Origin: Tamarix chinensis
Taxonomy: Eukaryota > Streptophyta > Magnoliopsida > Caryophyllales > Tamaricaceae
NCBI GenBank assembly: GCA_030549775.1
Contig: CM060175.1
Span: forward strand, 40,476,415 to 40,540,414
Direction: 5' to 3'
Length of the DNA: 64,000 bases
Part shown: positions 34,894-47,059 of the stretch, one piece after another
Numbering within the stretch: position 1 is the first letter of the stretch
Layout of the letters: each line of letters begins with the position of its first letter
Position numbers and translations under genes: made by a program
The notes under the pieces: model-generated
What the model was told of the DNA's origin: nothing
Seen by the model: only the letters and a program-made list of their open reading frames with translations
The model's database searches: none

Positions 34894-35534
34894 TGTACAC
34901 TCCAAAATTTTCTACTAAAAAATTTTATTCTTAGTGGTATCACAATAACAATATAGTTGGGTGTTATTACCATACTCAACATAAGTATGGTTTATCATAC
35001 CATCCTTACATCTAATACAAAGCAATGTAGTTAACACTTGTGATATGATAAAATAGAGAATGAGTGTGATCCATAAACTCAAATAAGAGTTTGGAGGTTA
35101 AATCAAGTATGATATTTATAAACAAAAAAAAACATAAAAAAGGGATGCATTAGAACTAAGATTCCAAAAGATATCCAAACCAAAAGCAATAAATTATATA
35201 AAATTAATTTACTTCCCAAAACCTAAGGATAATATCATCACTCTTACCTGAACAAAGCATTATATGAATTAAAATCATCTAAGGGTTACTTTTTATACAG
35301 CAAAAAATGATCTTGTCCACCTACTTATAGGATTAAAAAACACGCATGAAAAGGATGATCAAGATGCTACATACCAAGCAAGGAAGTAATATAGTCATAG
35401 CAAGGTTACAATGAATATAGAAGAATAAGCATGTATATAGATTAAAATAATATGATGCAAGGTAATAAATAATTTCAGGAACCCATTATTAGATAAAATA
35501 ATAATATATATGCTTATTTACATTGAGTTTAGGA

Positions 35535-35700
35535 ACCCCACTTTTCACAATCTAATAAAAGACATTATTATCGTCCAATAGAATAGACACCATATCTACA
35601 AAGGTCACATGCTTTTGACCACTATTGTTAAAATAATGGATTTTTTGAATTACCTTTTAGGGAAAAATATGCTTGAGCTACTATTATTGTCTAGTGGAAT
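35535..35700. repeat. Degenerate hairpin array of LTR F
   Basis: Three units of about 58-60 bp with CATTATTATCGTCCAATAG, CCACTATTGTTAAAATAATGG and CTACTATTATTGTCTAGTGG. They correspond to the array of LTR B, with the arms partly worn. Confidence 0.65.
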
Positions 35701-36482
35701 GGATACAACACCTTAGTCCCAAATCACATATTTTTTCACTTTAAAAGATTGATACCTTATACAATGTTGTTTATATGAAGATCATAATGTAATCACACAT
35801 GTATATATTAAAGGAAAATAATCTAACTGAATATAATTATTTTAAACAAGCAAAATACAACCACGTGAATATAGAGACATCCCACAAGAAAAAAATGCCA
35901 TGTTTCCCCTTAGAAACCCTAATTTCACAAGATAAACATAACTTATTCCATAATAATCATTTTATGACCAAATTTAGTGCACATCCCTAAAATATTATTA
36001 TGAAAAATATATCAAAAAATTAAGGTCCAAATCTAACTTCATACATATGTGATAATAGCCCACTTCTGGGGTTATTAATCTCAATTCCTTACAAAATCAT
36101 AATTTCACAACTTAGGCATAGATTTTTTTATAATACTTATATTACAAAAAAAAAATTGTACACATTCCTAAAATATAATTATTAAAATTATATGTAAAAA
36201 TCAATGTCTAACTCTAATTTTTTACATTTGCGGTAACGACTTGCCTATTAGGCTATTATGCTCAATTTAAGTCGTTTTCTCATTTTATTAGACTCGCGAC
36301 ACTTATTAATTACTCAAATAATTTCGCATGATATAACTAACATATTTTAAACCATTTAACATATTAAAATACTAAACATATGTTTAACCTATATTGACCA
36401 TAATACCAAAACACTCATATTTTCAAAAAAAAAACCTATGAATCAAAACTTGATTGATATTCATCCCTCAACACATATCATC

Positions 36483-36483
<1 letters not shown>

Positions 36484-36513
<30 letters not shown>

Positions 36514-36534
36514 TGTATGTATGTATGTATGTAT
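36484..36534. repeat. (TATG)n microsatellite in LTR F
   Basis: About 12 tetranucleotide units. Confidence 0.95.
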
Positions 36535-37875
36535 ATGAGACAAACATAACAACACAATTTAGATAGTGCGTTAAGCTAATTACTCAATCTTTAGAACAAT
36601 CTTAACTAAAAAATACCCAAAATCACATGCTTTCATGTACTACTCATTTCTCTATCATACAACACAACATGTCATATAAAGACATTATTATTATGATATA
36701 ATCCATATAATGATACCAACCATGATATTTTAGATAAAAATATACATTGCATATAGATCCCTAGTCATGACAGATATTCTTACCAAAAATGCCTTTAGTC
36801 TCGAAGCATGTATAACCATAACACACCTCCTCCAATACCATCAAAATATCACCCAAGAGTCAATAATAATAAATCATTAAAACTTAAGAAAAACAAGGAA
36901 AATATAAGGAATAGATAGTGGAAAATGGAGATAAACTAAAACAAACCAAGTTGTGGGAGAATTGTGGCAGGGCTTAAAATAATTATGGTAAAACTTAGTG
37001 TAGTAAAGTTAGAGTGCAATGTGAGATAATCATGAAAATACATGTGTTGCATGAGGTCCTCATGTAGGGGGTATGCAAAGTGTGTTTGTGGTGTTGTTGG
37101 GTTTGTGTAGCATGAAGTTTTGACATAGCTAGGGTAGATTGGGTGAGGTAAAGGTTATTACATGAGGTGATGCTATAGATAAGGGTGGTTTGCATGAGAA
37201 GTTAACACATCCAAGGTTAGGTTTGTGTGGGATTTTTATGTAATATTGGCTAATCTATATGAGGCATTGATGTTTCAAAGGTAGGGTTGCATGAGGTTGC
37301 ATATGTTACATAAATATCTACTTGAAGAAAAATGGCTATGATGATGGATGAAAGATATAGGAGTTTAGGGGAGGAAGAGAGTGTATGAGGAGAAAATAAA
37401 GTAATAAATGGTGAGGAGGGGTATTTATAAAGGGAATGGGGGTATATGGCATAAAAACTGTCAAATGATGTAAGTATTAGGGTATGGCATAGGCTTTCAC
37501 TTGATACAACTAGAGAAGGCAAAGGGATAGAGTAAGCTAGCAAGTCATGAAAGTTGCGTTACAAGGGAAGTTGTAGGGTAGAGGTGATTTCAGTGGCTGA
37601 GGAGGGTAAGAAATGGAGCTATACAAGAGGAAATGCATGGTTTGAAGAGGAAGAAGAAGGATAACATCAAGATAAGGAATGAGGAAAAGGAAAAGGAAAA
37701 AGAAAATAGGGAAAGAAAAAGAAAAAAGAAGTTAGGGTTAATATTAAAAATATGTTTAAATTTGAGATCTAAAAATTAGGATAACATTTATTTATCAATC
37801 ATCTAGGGTTAGGTTTAGGTTAAAATATTAGTTATCATATTAGGATTAAGTTAAAATTTGGGGTATTACACCATG

Positions 37876-38282
37876 TTAGACTATGCTTGGTATTATATTA
37901 AATTTTTAAGCAAGATAATTTTATTGTACTATTCTTAACGTGCATGGTGTTAAGTATATTCTCATACTATTTAGTATTGTTAAAGAATATCTCATGTTGT
38001 TAAACTTTTGGGATATTTTTTGGGTTTAAGGGTATCTTATCCTATGGTCCTTTTGAGTGTTTTTAAGTTTATTTAATTTAAGATAATTACACAATTGGTT
38101 ATTTAATATTATTTGGGAATTGCCATTAAATTTTGGTAATGTTTGGTGAAGGGTGAATTTGGGAGAAGCTTTTTTATATAATTTAGGGTTATGATTAGAA
38201 TAAGATTTAAATTCAGTAAAGTTTGTTTAATATTATTATGATTAAATTAGTTAGCTTTTGGAATTTTTAGAGTGTCATTACA
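37876..38282. other. Target sequence of M with LTR-terminus-like end
   Basis: DNA flanking element M on the right. Its last 130 bases (TTTAGGGTTATGATTAG… ending GAGTGTCATTACA at 38,282) resemble the right end of the minus-oriented LTRs, so M may have inserted into an older member of the same family. No coding region. Confidence 0.4.
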
Positions 38283-40040
38283 TTTTTTTTTAAGATTTAT
38301 ACATAATGTTTGATACATAATATGATAATATTTGTTTGAATATGGATCAAGTTATATTAATAAGAAATTTCGAGGTGGTTAGGTGACATAAGGCATTTTG
38401 GTAATTTTGGATAAATTTAGAAATTTAAGTTTTTAAGTATGTTGTTTGGGTTACAATATAATGAGTGTGATGGATGAAATGTTTGGGTTATTTGTTAGTA
38501 GCATAAGTGGTAATCATTTGTGAATGTGGTTTAAAAAAGAATAATGGCACTAACGGTATGGTCAATATTTTATGTGTAAACTATAGGAAATTGGCCTTAA
38601 TATTTGAATATCATATTTAATATGATTTTTTGGACTGTTGTGTAAAATTTGGTGAGATGGTGAGTCTTATGGGTGAGTGATGGTATAATTGTGAATTAGG
38701 ATTTTATGAGGTATTATGGTATTGTTACTTGTATAATGACTCCTATTATGCTTGTCGTTTTTCCTTATGGATTTTAATTATTTCATGTGTTCATAACAGG
38801 TTTTATTTGAGTAATCATGATGCATTTTTTAGGTGCTTTAAATAAGAATAATAGTTGGTATGAACTCATTAGTAGTAGGTATTTCATGTAAAAAATGATA
38901 AGTGGTATCTCATTAGATATGTCAATGATAATATAAGAGAAGGTGTTATGATGATAAGTAAATCAAGTGGCTTTCATTAAGTGTGGAGTATGCAACTATT
39001 ATGGTCAAGTTGGATGATAAAAATTCATAAGTAGTGGAAGATCACATATATCAATACAAATGTACTAATCTATTTCACTTGATGATAACAGTGGCTCCCA
39101 AGTTTATTATGCCCCAAGGAAGAGCTTTATGCTATAATTTTCTCTAATGGATGATAATAGTATCTACCAAGTGTGTTATTCCTTGAGGACGAGTTTATGT
39201 TATAACCCATTCCACTCAATGATAATAGTAGGCCATAAGTTTGTTATGTCTCAAGGAAGAGCTTTATGATATAATTTGATGCAATGGATGATAATGGTAT
39301 CTCCTAGGTGTGTTATTCCACAAGGAGGAGTTTATGCCATAACTCATTCCACTTGATGATAATAGTAGCCACTAGGCAAATTATACCATAAAAGGAGTTT
39401 TATGTTGTGATACCCTTCAACTAATTATAAATAGTGGGGTTCTTGATATCAACATGACTAATTCAATGGAATATTATGATCACTTTATGTTATAGTCCAA
39501 TATAGTTTTCTCTTTAGCTATCTTGTATCATGAGTATATGCATAAATGATATCTATCTTATCATATAAGCATGTGGGTTATGCATGTATGATTCTATTAA
39601 TGTGTATTGCTGCCTTACTTAATATATAGCGTACTAACTATCCTTTTTTTATGGTTGGTTCTAATTCCCATAAGCATATGTAAACTTATTTCATAGGTTG
39701 CTATTGATTTGATGATCTTGATGTGATCGCATATAGTGAGTGATTATTTAGGTTGGTATTAGGGTATGATTGTTTGAATATCTCTCTATCTAAGCTTCTA
39801 GTCATATATTTATCTTCTCTCTCTTTCTCTCTTTCATCCTCTTTTTGTAGTATTGTATTATTATAGGAATAAGTACTTTCTACAACTAATCTCTAGATAT
39901 GAGTTATTTTTAGCTTTGCAATTAGCATAGATTGGGTATATGAATTATCTTTTCTATCTTGGATGTGAGGTAGCAACTTGTGTTTTAGTTTAGGGTTCTG
40001 CAAAAAAAATTAAATATTTTGTGAAAATGAAGGTGTTACA
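38283..40040 (+). mobile_element. LTR I, 3' part, plus orientation
   Basis: It ends AATGAAGGTGTTACA at 40,040, the canonical family 3' terminus in plus orientation, and contains a regular hairpin array (39,065-39,440). The 5' terminus and the pyrimidine-rich block are not found; the left limit given here is only the edge of the preceding LTR-like terminus. It is probably a truncated LTR. Confidence 0.6.
39065..39440. repeat. Hairpin tandem array of LTR I, 68-69 bp period
   Basis: ATGATAATAG or a close variant recurs at 39082, 39151, 39219, 39288, 39356 and about 39424, so the spacing is 68 or 69 bp for six units. Several units have CCACT before and AGTGG or AGTAG after the core. Alternate units look more alike than neighbours, which suggests a dimeric repeat of about 137 bp. 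Confidence 0.88.
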
Positions 40041-40305
40041 ATTAAAAAGTAAATTAAGCTAATACCATGGATATTTTTAAAAATATATATATATTACTCC
40101 CACCATATGTAAAAACATGTCATATTATATCACAAGAAGAAACTTTGACTTTTAATTTCTCTTAAAATATAATATATTATAATATATAAAAAATTATTAA
40201 TATATCTAAATTAAAATTAATTTTATAATATTATTTTTTTATAGTTTTATTTTTATATATATTAAAATATATTAATGATAGAAAGTGTAACATCTTTTTA
40301 TAAGT

Positions 40306-40340
<35 letters not shown>

Positions 40341-40440
40341 CATGCAGAAGGCTAGAGGTACAACCAACTCAATTCATGATCAACTCATCAATACATTAAT
40401 GCCATCTATCATATGTAGCACTACGATCAGAGGCTAAACA
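40041..40440. other. Very AT-rich DNA with AT microsatellite
   Basis: Contains (AT)n at 40,308-40,339. A stretch from TACTCCCACCATATG (about 40,096) onward, with ACTTTGACTTTTAATTTC, resembles the ends of Stowaway-type miniature elements, but no matching inverted terminus could be confirmed. Confidence 0.4.
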
Positions 40441-40795
40441 CTAACTAGCCATGACAAAACTAATATCTTTAAGAAGATTACTATAAGTGTGTGATACGTT
40501 ACGAAAGATTCTTGAGTTTTTTTCATACCAAACTAAAGCAATGAAGGTAACAAATGAGGCACACAACATAGTTTTCTTCTCCTTAGGTTGTATCATGGTC
40601 TTGGCCAAAACCTTCATCTCTTCATCCCAATAACGCACTACATCCCGATAGTTAAAAGCCTTTTGAATTTTAATCCATATCCCTGGGCTAAAGGAACACT
40701 CCATGAACAAATGTTGTATAATTTCATTTTTGTCATCAAAACATTATGTTATAAGGTGACTTGTTTTTACATGTGGATCTAGTAAGATATTAGGA
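40441..40795 (-). pseudogene. LINE reverse transcriptase C-terminal (zf-RVT) fragment
   Basis: A minus-strand frame of 89 codons (40,710-40,441), extendable upstream to about 40,795 with one stop, reads HMFMECSFSPGIWIKI, then RYWDEEMKVLA and ALVWYEKNSRIFRNV. This is the zinc-binding domain found after RT in plant L1-type non-LTR retrotransposons (H-x-F-x-E-C-x-F-S-x-x-I-W and W-x-E-R/K-N-x-R-I-F). The Cys-x-x-Cys part upstream is degraded. No RT or endonuclease is found nearby, so it is a fragment. Confidence 0.85.
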
Positions 40796-41830
40796 TGCCT
40801 TTATGATAAAATCTAAAATTATATAAAAAAAATTATCATTAAAATAAAATAATAGCAATCTTATTAGTTAACATAATGTTCGCCACTAGTATTCATTAAT
40901 ATATATTTTTTTATACAATTAATCTAATAGATATTGCATGAAGTCTTCACAAGTTTTGGAAAAATTACATTGTATAGTAAAATGTGATCCTTAAATCCAA
41001 ATATTTTTTAGTTAAGTTGCAATTAATATAAAAAATATCCATAACATTAATTTCCAAACAAAAATTTTAAATTGGTTTTTATGTAATATTTCGGCCTAAA
41101 TTGATGAAATTTTCCTAATCTAAATTACTTATACATACCACCTCATTTTCCGCTAATTTTTAGTTGAAACACTAAGAAACCCTTGTAATTAGTTTTGACC
41201 CCAGCCATAGTGTGCTTTGCACAATGGATAATATTGAAATGATAAAAATATCGTTATCTAAAATTTTTTCCATAAATGCATCAATAGCCCTCCAACAACT
41301 ATATTTGATTGCCTCTTGCACTATATACCCTTATTTTTAATTTTTAGAGAACTATAAAATCACATAAATGGAATACATCATATTAAATAAAAAAAATACC
41401 CCTGTCAACTAAATGTCAAGAAAATAGCACAACTCCTTTCTCACCCCTCAAACGACTTTAATCTCTCAACTCATTCCTATTGGAGTACATTTTTACTTAA
41501 AGCCTTTGTTTTTATAAACACTATGAAAATTAAAAATCTAATGGTTTTGGTCAAAACAATCACTAAACTTTAGGTTGTGGGTGCTAATTAGGATGTAAAT
41601 AGCTTCACAACTATCAAAGTAGTGATGGTTTTGTGTAGCATATCAAGCTTTACAAATAAGATTCACTAGTAATGATTTCACCAAAAAAAGAATATTATCA
41701 TGCTACTCAAACACCAAAAAGTTGGGACTTAAATCCATGACCAAAAGTTATCCACCTGATTCAAGTACTTCAAAGCATAAGAGGCAGGCTTCTTCAATCT
41801 TAATAATGATGAGGAGACTTCAATTGGCAT
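40796..41830. other. Unassigned AT-rich DNA
   Basis: No open frame, terminus, tandem repeat or RNA gene recognised. Confidence 0.5.
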
Positions 41831-41832
41831 TG

Positions 41833-42093
41833 CTATAATACCCTACTTTCCAAATATTTTGCTAAGATTTTATTAGTATATTAAAGTATACATTTTAAGA
41901 TAGCTAAAATAAAAGTGATAAAATTTCAAAGGCTCTTTCTAAGGTTTTGTTAAACCCTTTACACAATTATATCTCTATTGGGCTACTTAAGTCCCTTACA
42001 TTTATTGAAACTCTTGATATTTTTCTACATTTAGTATATATTTCATATTCATATGTTATCTATGTTATAATATGTAATAACCCAATTTTCTAA

Positions 42094-42138
<45 letters not shown>

Positions 42139-42303
42139 AATAAAATAAAATTAGTTTAAATGTGTATTAATTACATCTCTTTAAAGTTTAGAACTAACGT
42201 TGTGTTTTTAAAATATTTTGTTTTGACCATTTAACTATTCTAATGATTTTCAATCATGTAAGAATTCTAAGCCACTTTTTCCCATCAAACTACTTATGAA
42301 TGT
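41833..42303 (+). mobile_element. Two LTR 5'-terminus fragments, plus orientation
   Basis: TATAATACCCTACTTTCC at about 41,833 and TGTAATAACCCAATTTTC at 42,074 both resemble the family 5' terminus TGTAATACCCC. The second is followed by an ATT microsatellite (42,094-42,137), the same arrangement as at the terminus of solo LTR A. Both are short; the second is cut off by the LTR fragment starting at 42,304. Confidence 0.5.
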
Positions 42304-43130
42304 AATACCTCCATTTTTTACTATTGTAATACATTATACACAAGAATAAGTATCCAACAAATTAAACACAAAGAAAAACTAGAATGTTTAAGAGAACATA
42401 TGGAGAAAGGAAAACCAAGGTTTACAATCGAGGGCTACATAAGCCCAAAATCCATACAAGATATATCACAAGAACATAGAATAAATCAATTTCAAATAAG
42501 ATACACTTTGGTCACTCAAGAACCATAGAAAAAATTTTCTAAAAATGCTTACATTCAATAACTCGACTATGTAGAAAGAAAGATGGACCACTCACTGGTC
42601 ATCCGTAGGAAACACACATCAAACTTTCTACTTGTAGGATAGAGTAGGGGAGTACAAAACAACCCCATTAGTATGTATACATACTATGTAAACCAATCTA
42701 CCACTATTATGTAGGCCATAATACAAGAAGGACATACACCACATGCTCATAGTATTACCTACCAAAATGTACACGTAATTTGTCTAATATGTCATTCACA
42801 TACAATCACACAGGTCACAAGAAATATTTGGATAAACGGAAACATGATTAATAATAATCATACTAGCATCAAGGGTATACAAATTATAACATACATACCA
42901 CCTTCTTAAGGAACATGAATTACTTAGACTATCCACACAACAGTGTTTAGAGTATAACTTGGAGTGTAAAATAAAATCAAAATTACATATATAACTTTCC
43001 AATCATGAATTTTACAATAAGTGGACCATGATAATGCTAGTTAAAGATTATGCAATCATTCATGGAAACAAGCTAGAAAAAGAAAAGTGCACCACAATGG
43101 GGCATTCAAGGAACACGTACGATTAGCATA
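42304..43130 (-). mobile_element. LTR K, fragment related to LTR D
   Basis: It starts TGTAATACCTCCATTTTT and then follows LTR D (7,265 onward) over roughly 800 bp. Shared words include GGCTA-GTAAGCC-like, GATGGACCACTCACT and ACAATG-GGG near the end. The match fades at about 43,130. It is in minus orientation with its right part missing. Confidence 0.65.
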
Positions 43131-44445
43131 GAACTTAGAGAAGGTAAATGTAAGATGGAGTGCCTTAAAGCCTTTTCTTTTTTTGTTTCTAGGGCGAGGT
43201 TAAATGATGGTAGATTACGTTGCAGACGAATTAGTTATAGACTCAATAAATACAATAACAAATAACTTACATCAATTAAAGAATAGTCATTGAAGATGCA
43301 ATGTAAGCTGACACATCAGCAAGGTACAAACATTTTCCATAAGAAAAAAGAATGGCAATTACAAAGGCTCACATTTATCATCTTATCACATCCAGACACT
43401 ATAAGCCTCAGCTATGGAGCCAGACCAACACAAAACTTCACCAGTCTAGCTAATATGGCTAAATATTACAAAAATATACATAGATGCATGCAATCGCCAA
43501 CATGTGCTTCTCGTCGGCTAATGCAAGGTGTAATATTTCAACTGTTTGATAACGGCCCATGCCTTCAGCTATCGTCTGCAAGGGAACAACAAAACATGAG
43601 CCTGTCAGTAGGGTTGGTAGAAATTCGGGTCACACGATCAAATGGAGAGTTTGAAATGCAGCCAAACTTCCAAACGATGTCAAATTTGCAAAGAAAACAT
43701 GTAAGATAGTCGCATGCAAACATACGTAGGGTGCCAACAAACAACACTAAACTACATTAATGACCATTGTAAGGTTTGATGAACATGAAAGAATCCGCGT
43801 CGGTGTGATCATCACTAGGGAGTTTCAAAATGAGCATACTGGAAATGAGAGTTTCAAAAAAAAAATTGATAAGATAACAACCAAGGTCTTCAAAGCTAGA
43901 CCAAACTCACAATAAAGTATGAACATTATAAACCACTTTCTTAATTCTATAGGGAAAATCCCTCCTACTAAACTTAATCTAAGAGTCTATTCTAACTTTA
44001 ATAAGTAAAATTAACCATCTAGCGCACACTTAGTACTTATCAAACACATGAGAGTTTCAAAATTAAAAGGTGAGTGTGAAGAGTTTCAAATAAACAACAT
44101 ATTGTCTAGTACATGCCACGGTCTAGTAGCTACCTTTATATGATCCTGCCTCTAAATATTTTGTTGACGTACTGTACCTGTTGTTCTATTGGCGTTGTAT
44201 TTTTGGTACTACGTCGAACCAATCAATCGTGAATATCACTCCTTAGTCTCCGATGATATTAAGGTTGTGTCAAATACCAACATTACCCAACTTGATAGTC
44301 GTAATAATGTGGCCATTGTAACTTTATGGATCAAAAGGGTGTCTTGAGCCTACATCCAATGTATCCTCCTCTCTCTCTCTCTCTCTCTCTCTCTTCTTTT
44401 TCTTTAGGTGAAAGCCAAAAGGCCGAGTGTATACTATCAATTAGA
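43131..44445. other. Unassigned DNA, less AT-rich, no supported gene
   Basis: A plus-strand frame of 139 codons (43,290-43,709) is the longest here, but its composition and lack of any recognisable motif do not support a protein. On the minus strand the stretch 43,300-43,600 has the look of transcribed 3' untranslated DNA (TGTAATATTT, mixed composition), which I cannot substantiate. A (CT)n microsatellite lies at 44,368-44,394. Confidence 0.4.
44368..44394. repeat. (CT)n microsatellite
   Basis: About 13 CT units. Confidence 0.95.
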
Positions 44446-44449
44446 GTAA

Positions 44450-44990
44450 CCAAATGCAATAAATTTTGCTATACAATTAGGGAAGGAATGATTCTGAAGA
44501 GATGAAATAAAGTTAGTAGAGGCAAATAATATGAGCCATTTGCATCTCTATGAATATGGGTGATTGAAAATCCTCTTAAAAGAGAAGATTCTCCTACACT
44601 ATTGATTGATGCTCCTAAGTCCTACCTCTCGGAAGAATTGACTCAACCTTGATAAGAAGATGAACGACATAAAACTGCCAAAATCGCCAAAGTCTTGATG
44701 ATAACCATCTCCGATCCAACGAAGCATGGTAGTAGGTTTGAGATCCGTAACATGGAATCCTCATGAGACGTGACCTTTGACTTCTTAAAAAGAGCAGTTA
44801 GCTGGATGACCATACCTAATTCTTCAATCAGACAGCCATAGTACTTTTGTGGCGATAGACGTTGGAAGGTTCTCCTATTCGGGACTGCATTCATGATTTT
44901 TACCACAATACCCTTCTGCTTGAAACATCCGTCCGCCTCATCCATCCCGCTACTTCAGTTGTTAGTCTCGCGTAGTTCCTGATTGTAGAT
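44450..44990 (-). pseudogene. Possible LINE RNase H remnant
   Basis: Minus-strand reading near 44,480-44,580 gives LLRGFSITHIHRDANGSYY and LFHLFRIIPSLIV. The H-I-H-R-x-A-N pattern is what the RVT_3-type RNase H at the end of plant LINEs usually shows (H-V-x-R-x-A-N-x-x-A-H). Upstream, a 100-codon frame (44,945-44,643) contains FKQKGIVVKI, which could be the start of the same domain, but the middle does not align by eye. Confidence 0.4.
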
Positions 44991-47059
44991 CGGATTTTTT
45001 TTTCAAAAACCATACGAGACTATTTTGGACAGATTCTAATCTAAAGGAGATTGCATTTAAACTTTAAAGTCCAAGCTAGACACACCTCCTTTACGAATCC
45101 GAAGGTGTCACTCACCAACGACAGCAACAGTGGGAGGTACGGGGGATTATAATATGATTCGAACCAACCAAATTGAACAAAACCATAATTTTAATGTTAA
45201 GTTTAATTTATGGTTTAAAACTTTATGATTTGATTTAGAATTTCTTAAAACGGTGTGATTACAATTTGAAAAATTAAATTATGATTTATAAACCGTAAAC
45301 TATATATGTAATTGGTGATATATCAAGTGAGTATTATTTGGTATAATTCTAGCAAATATCTATATTCTGACTATATGTATTCATCATGAATCATTTGCCA
45401 CAACAACGAGATTCTTCTATTCATTATATTTCTAAAAATATTCATGTAATCATGTTTACCTTCTTTCTTTCTTCTTTTTTTTATCGTTTATATACTTAAA
45501 GTAGTTAAAAAGTTGTTTAAAAAATATTATATTATTTATGCATTACTTGAATTGTGTCTCAATTTTATTTATTTTTTTGCAGTTGCATATATGACTTATA
45601 TATAAAAAAATATTTATATATGTATAACCATATCTACGTAAGTTTATAGTACATTAGGTATTAATGTAAAAATGAAAATTTTAAATTATTGTTTAGTATT
45701 TTATTGTTATTCAGTTTTAATTAGCATAAGAATATTAAGGTAACTTTAAGTTGCGTAATTAATTTTTCATATTTAAGATGCAAAAATCACAAAATGAACT
45801 GAACTGAACTGTAAATTACTAACATGGTTTAGTTTAGATTATTCAAAAAAGTATTGGTTTGATACTTTTTCAAATTGCATATGATTTGACTTGTTTTGAA
45901 GCCGAAACTATACCAAACCAAACCATGTTCAGCCGGTCAACAACCTATCTTTGTCTACTATACAATAAAACAAACAAACAATCCTCTTGTAATTGGGTCA
46001 TTGGATGTATTATTTCTTCTCAACCTTCTCAAATTGGGCCACCAAGTCTTCAGCAAACTCTATGCCGTTATGGATCCCCAACAGGTCATGCTAAACAAAG
46101 AGGGGATCACAATCTAATCTACTTCTTATCAAGGCTAGTGCTTGAGGTAAATAGTTAGAGAATGAAGATATGAAGTCAAAAATAATTAATTCAGTGAAGA
46201 TAAGTGAAATTAATTCAAATGTCTGGAAAAATTTTTCTATAATAGAGAAAAAAATACACTTTCTCCCACTTATCTCTAAACTTGAGCTATTGCCGAAGAT
46301 GTCAAAAGAATGAAAACGAAAACGATTACTCTTGCTTGAGGAAGATGAGCAGGAAACTGAGCCTGTGCCGAATGTTGAGTGCAGCTCCAGGGTCACACAT
46401 GATAATGGGCTACAATATACCATGCCTAAGAAAGCTTAATTGGATTCAGATTTCTGACATAGGCTAGGTCCATTAAATTTGTCTAATAGCAAATTGAATA
46501 GAGTGAGGTTTATTCTTCTCGTTATAAAAATAGAGAGAAAGATACCAACACACACATAGGAGTAGTATTTGGAAAGAGACATACTTCAAAAGCATAAAGA
46601 GTTGGGTGCTAGGGGTTGGGGCCTTTGGGAGCTTTTCTCATTCTAGGCGATGTGAGCTTGATGAGGCGCTGCTAAGGCGTGCACCAAAGGCACATGCCCT
46701 ACTAATGATTAGCTCTTTTAGGCTTTATTTTTATTTTAAAATATCTACAATTAATATGATAATTGAATATCACGCTGGGAAGGAAAGGGGGCATAAAAAA
46801 CAGTCATGAAGACCAATGGACATAATTTTGAATGAAAAAAATAAAGGAATGACATTAACTGCCGAGAAGGAAACTATAATTAACTATTTTGAGGTTTTAT
46901 CATCATCCAAAATTTTCTACAATGAATAAGATCACTAAATCTCACATTGTGAAAGAAAGCAAGTGTGGAGAAAATCGTTCTATTTTTTTTAAGTAATTAT
47001 CATTTTATTAAAACCAAAATGCATTGTGATGTATAAAGAGCTTAGTCGCTGTAGTACAA
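44991..47059. other. Unassigned DNA
   Basis: The part 45,170-45,900 is very AT-rich and has AACCAAACC-type words near both ends. 46,600-46,720 is less AT-rich, with a GGCGCTGCTAAGGCG phrase. Frames up to 110 codons (46,091-46,423, minus; 45,859-46,158, plus) show no motif. No gene is supported. Confidence 0.4.

Larger units (their letters stand above)
15697..37870 (-). mobile_element. Element M: Tekay/Del-like Ty3-gypsy chromovirus, nested-disrupted
   Basis: Read on the minus strand the order is 5' LTR (37,870-34,894), primer-binding site (about 34,892-34,878), gag, protease, RT, RNase H, integrase, then a shortened 3' LTR (15,979-15,697). CCATG flanks both outer ends (15,692-15,696 and 37,871-37,875), supporting a single insertion. 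Four later insertions lie inside: E, B, C and N. Removing E, B and C leaves about 10.1 kb. The order protease-RT-RNase H-integrase and the wording of several motifs (VTGMFTIL, FDVIL, HDLEL, ISPxxVFH-like IFHILQLRKYI) fit the Tekay/Del branch of chromoviruses. No frame longer than about 100 codons survives. Confidence 0.8.
34894..37870 (-). mobile_element. 5' LTR (F) of element M
   Basis: The left end TGTACACTCC is next to the primer-binding site; the right end TTTGGGGTATTACA is next to the target duplication CCATG. Length is 2,977 bp. In sense order: TGTAATACCCC, AT-rich, pyrimidine-rich block (about 37,740-37,250 read on the minus strand), a GTAT microsatellite, a degenerate hairpin array (35,535-35,700), and the terminal region. 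No promoter can be named from sequence alone. Confidence 0.82.

Noticed and set aside
40096..40300. Stowaway-like miniature element
   Set aside because: The left end looks suggestive, but no inverted partner or TA duplication could be confirmed in the AT-rich DNA.
43290..43709. 139-codon plus-strand frame
   Set aside because: No recognisable domain, an opposite-strand frame overlaps it, and there is no supporting splice or promoter context.
45135..45935. hAT-type miniature element
   Set aside because: AACCAAACC words occur near both ends but in the same orientation, not inverted, and no 8-bp duplication was seen.
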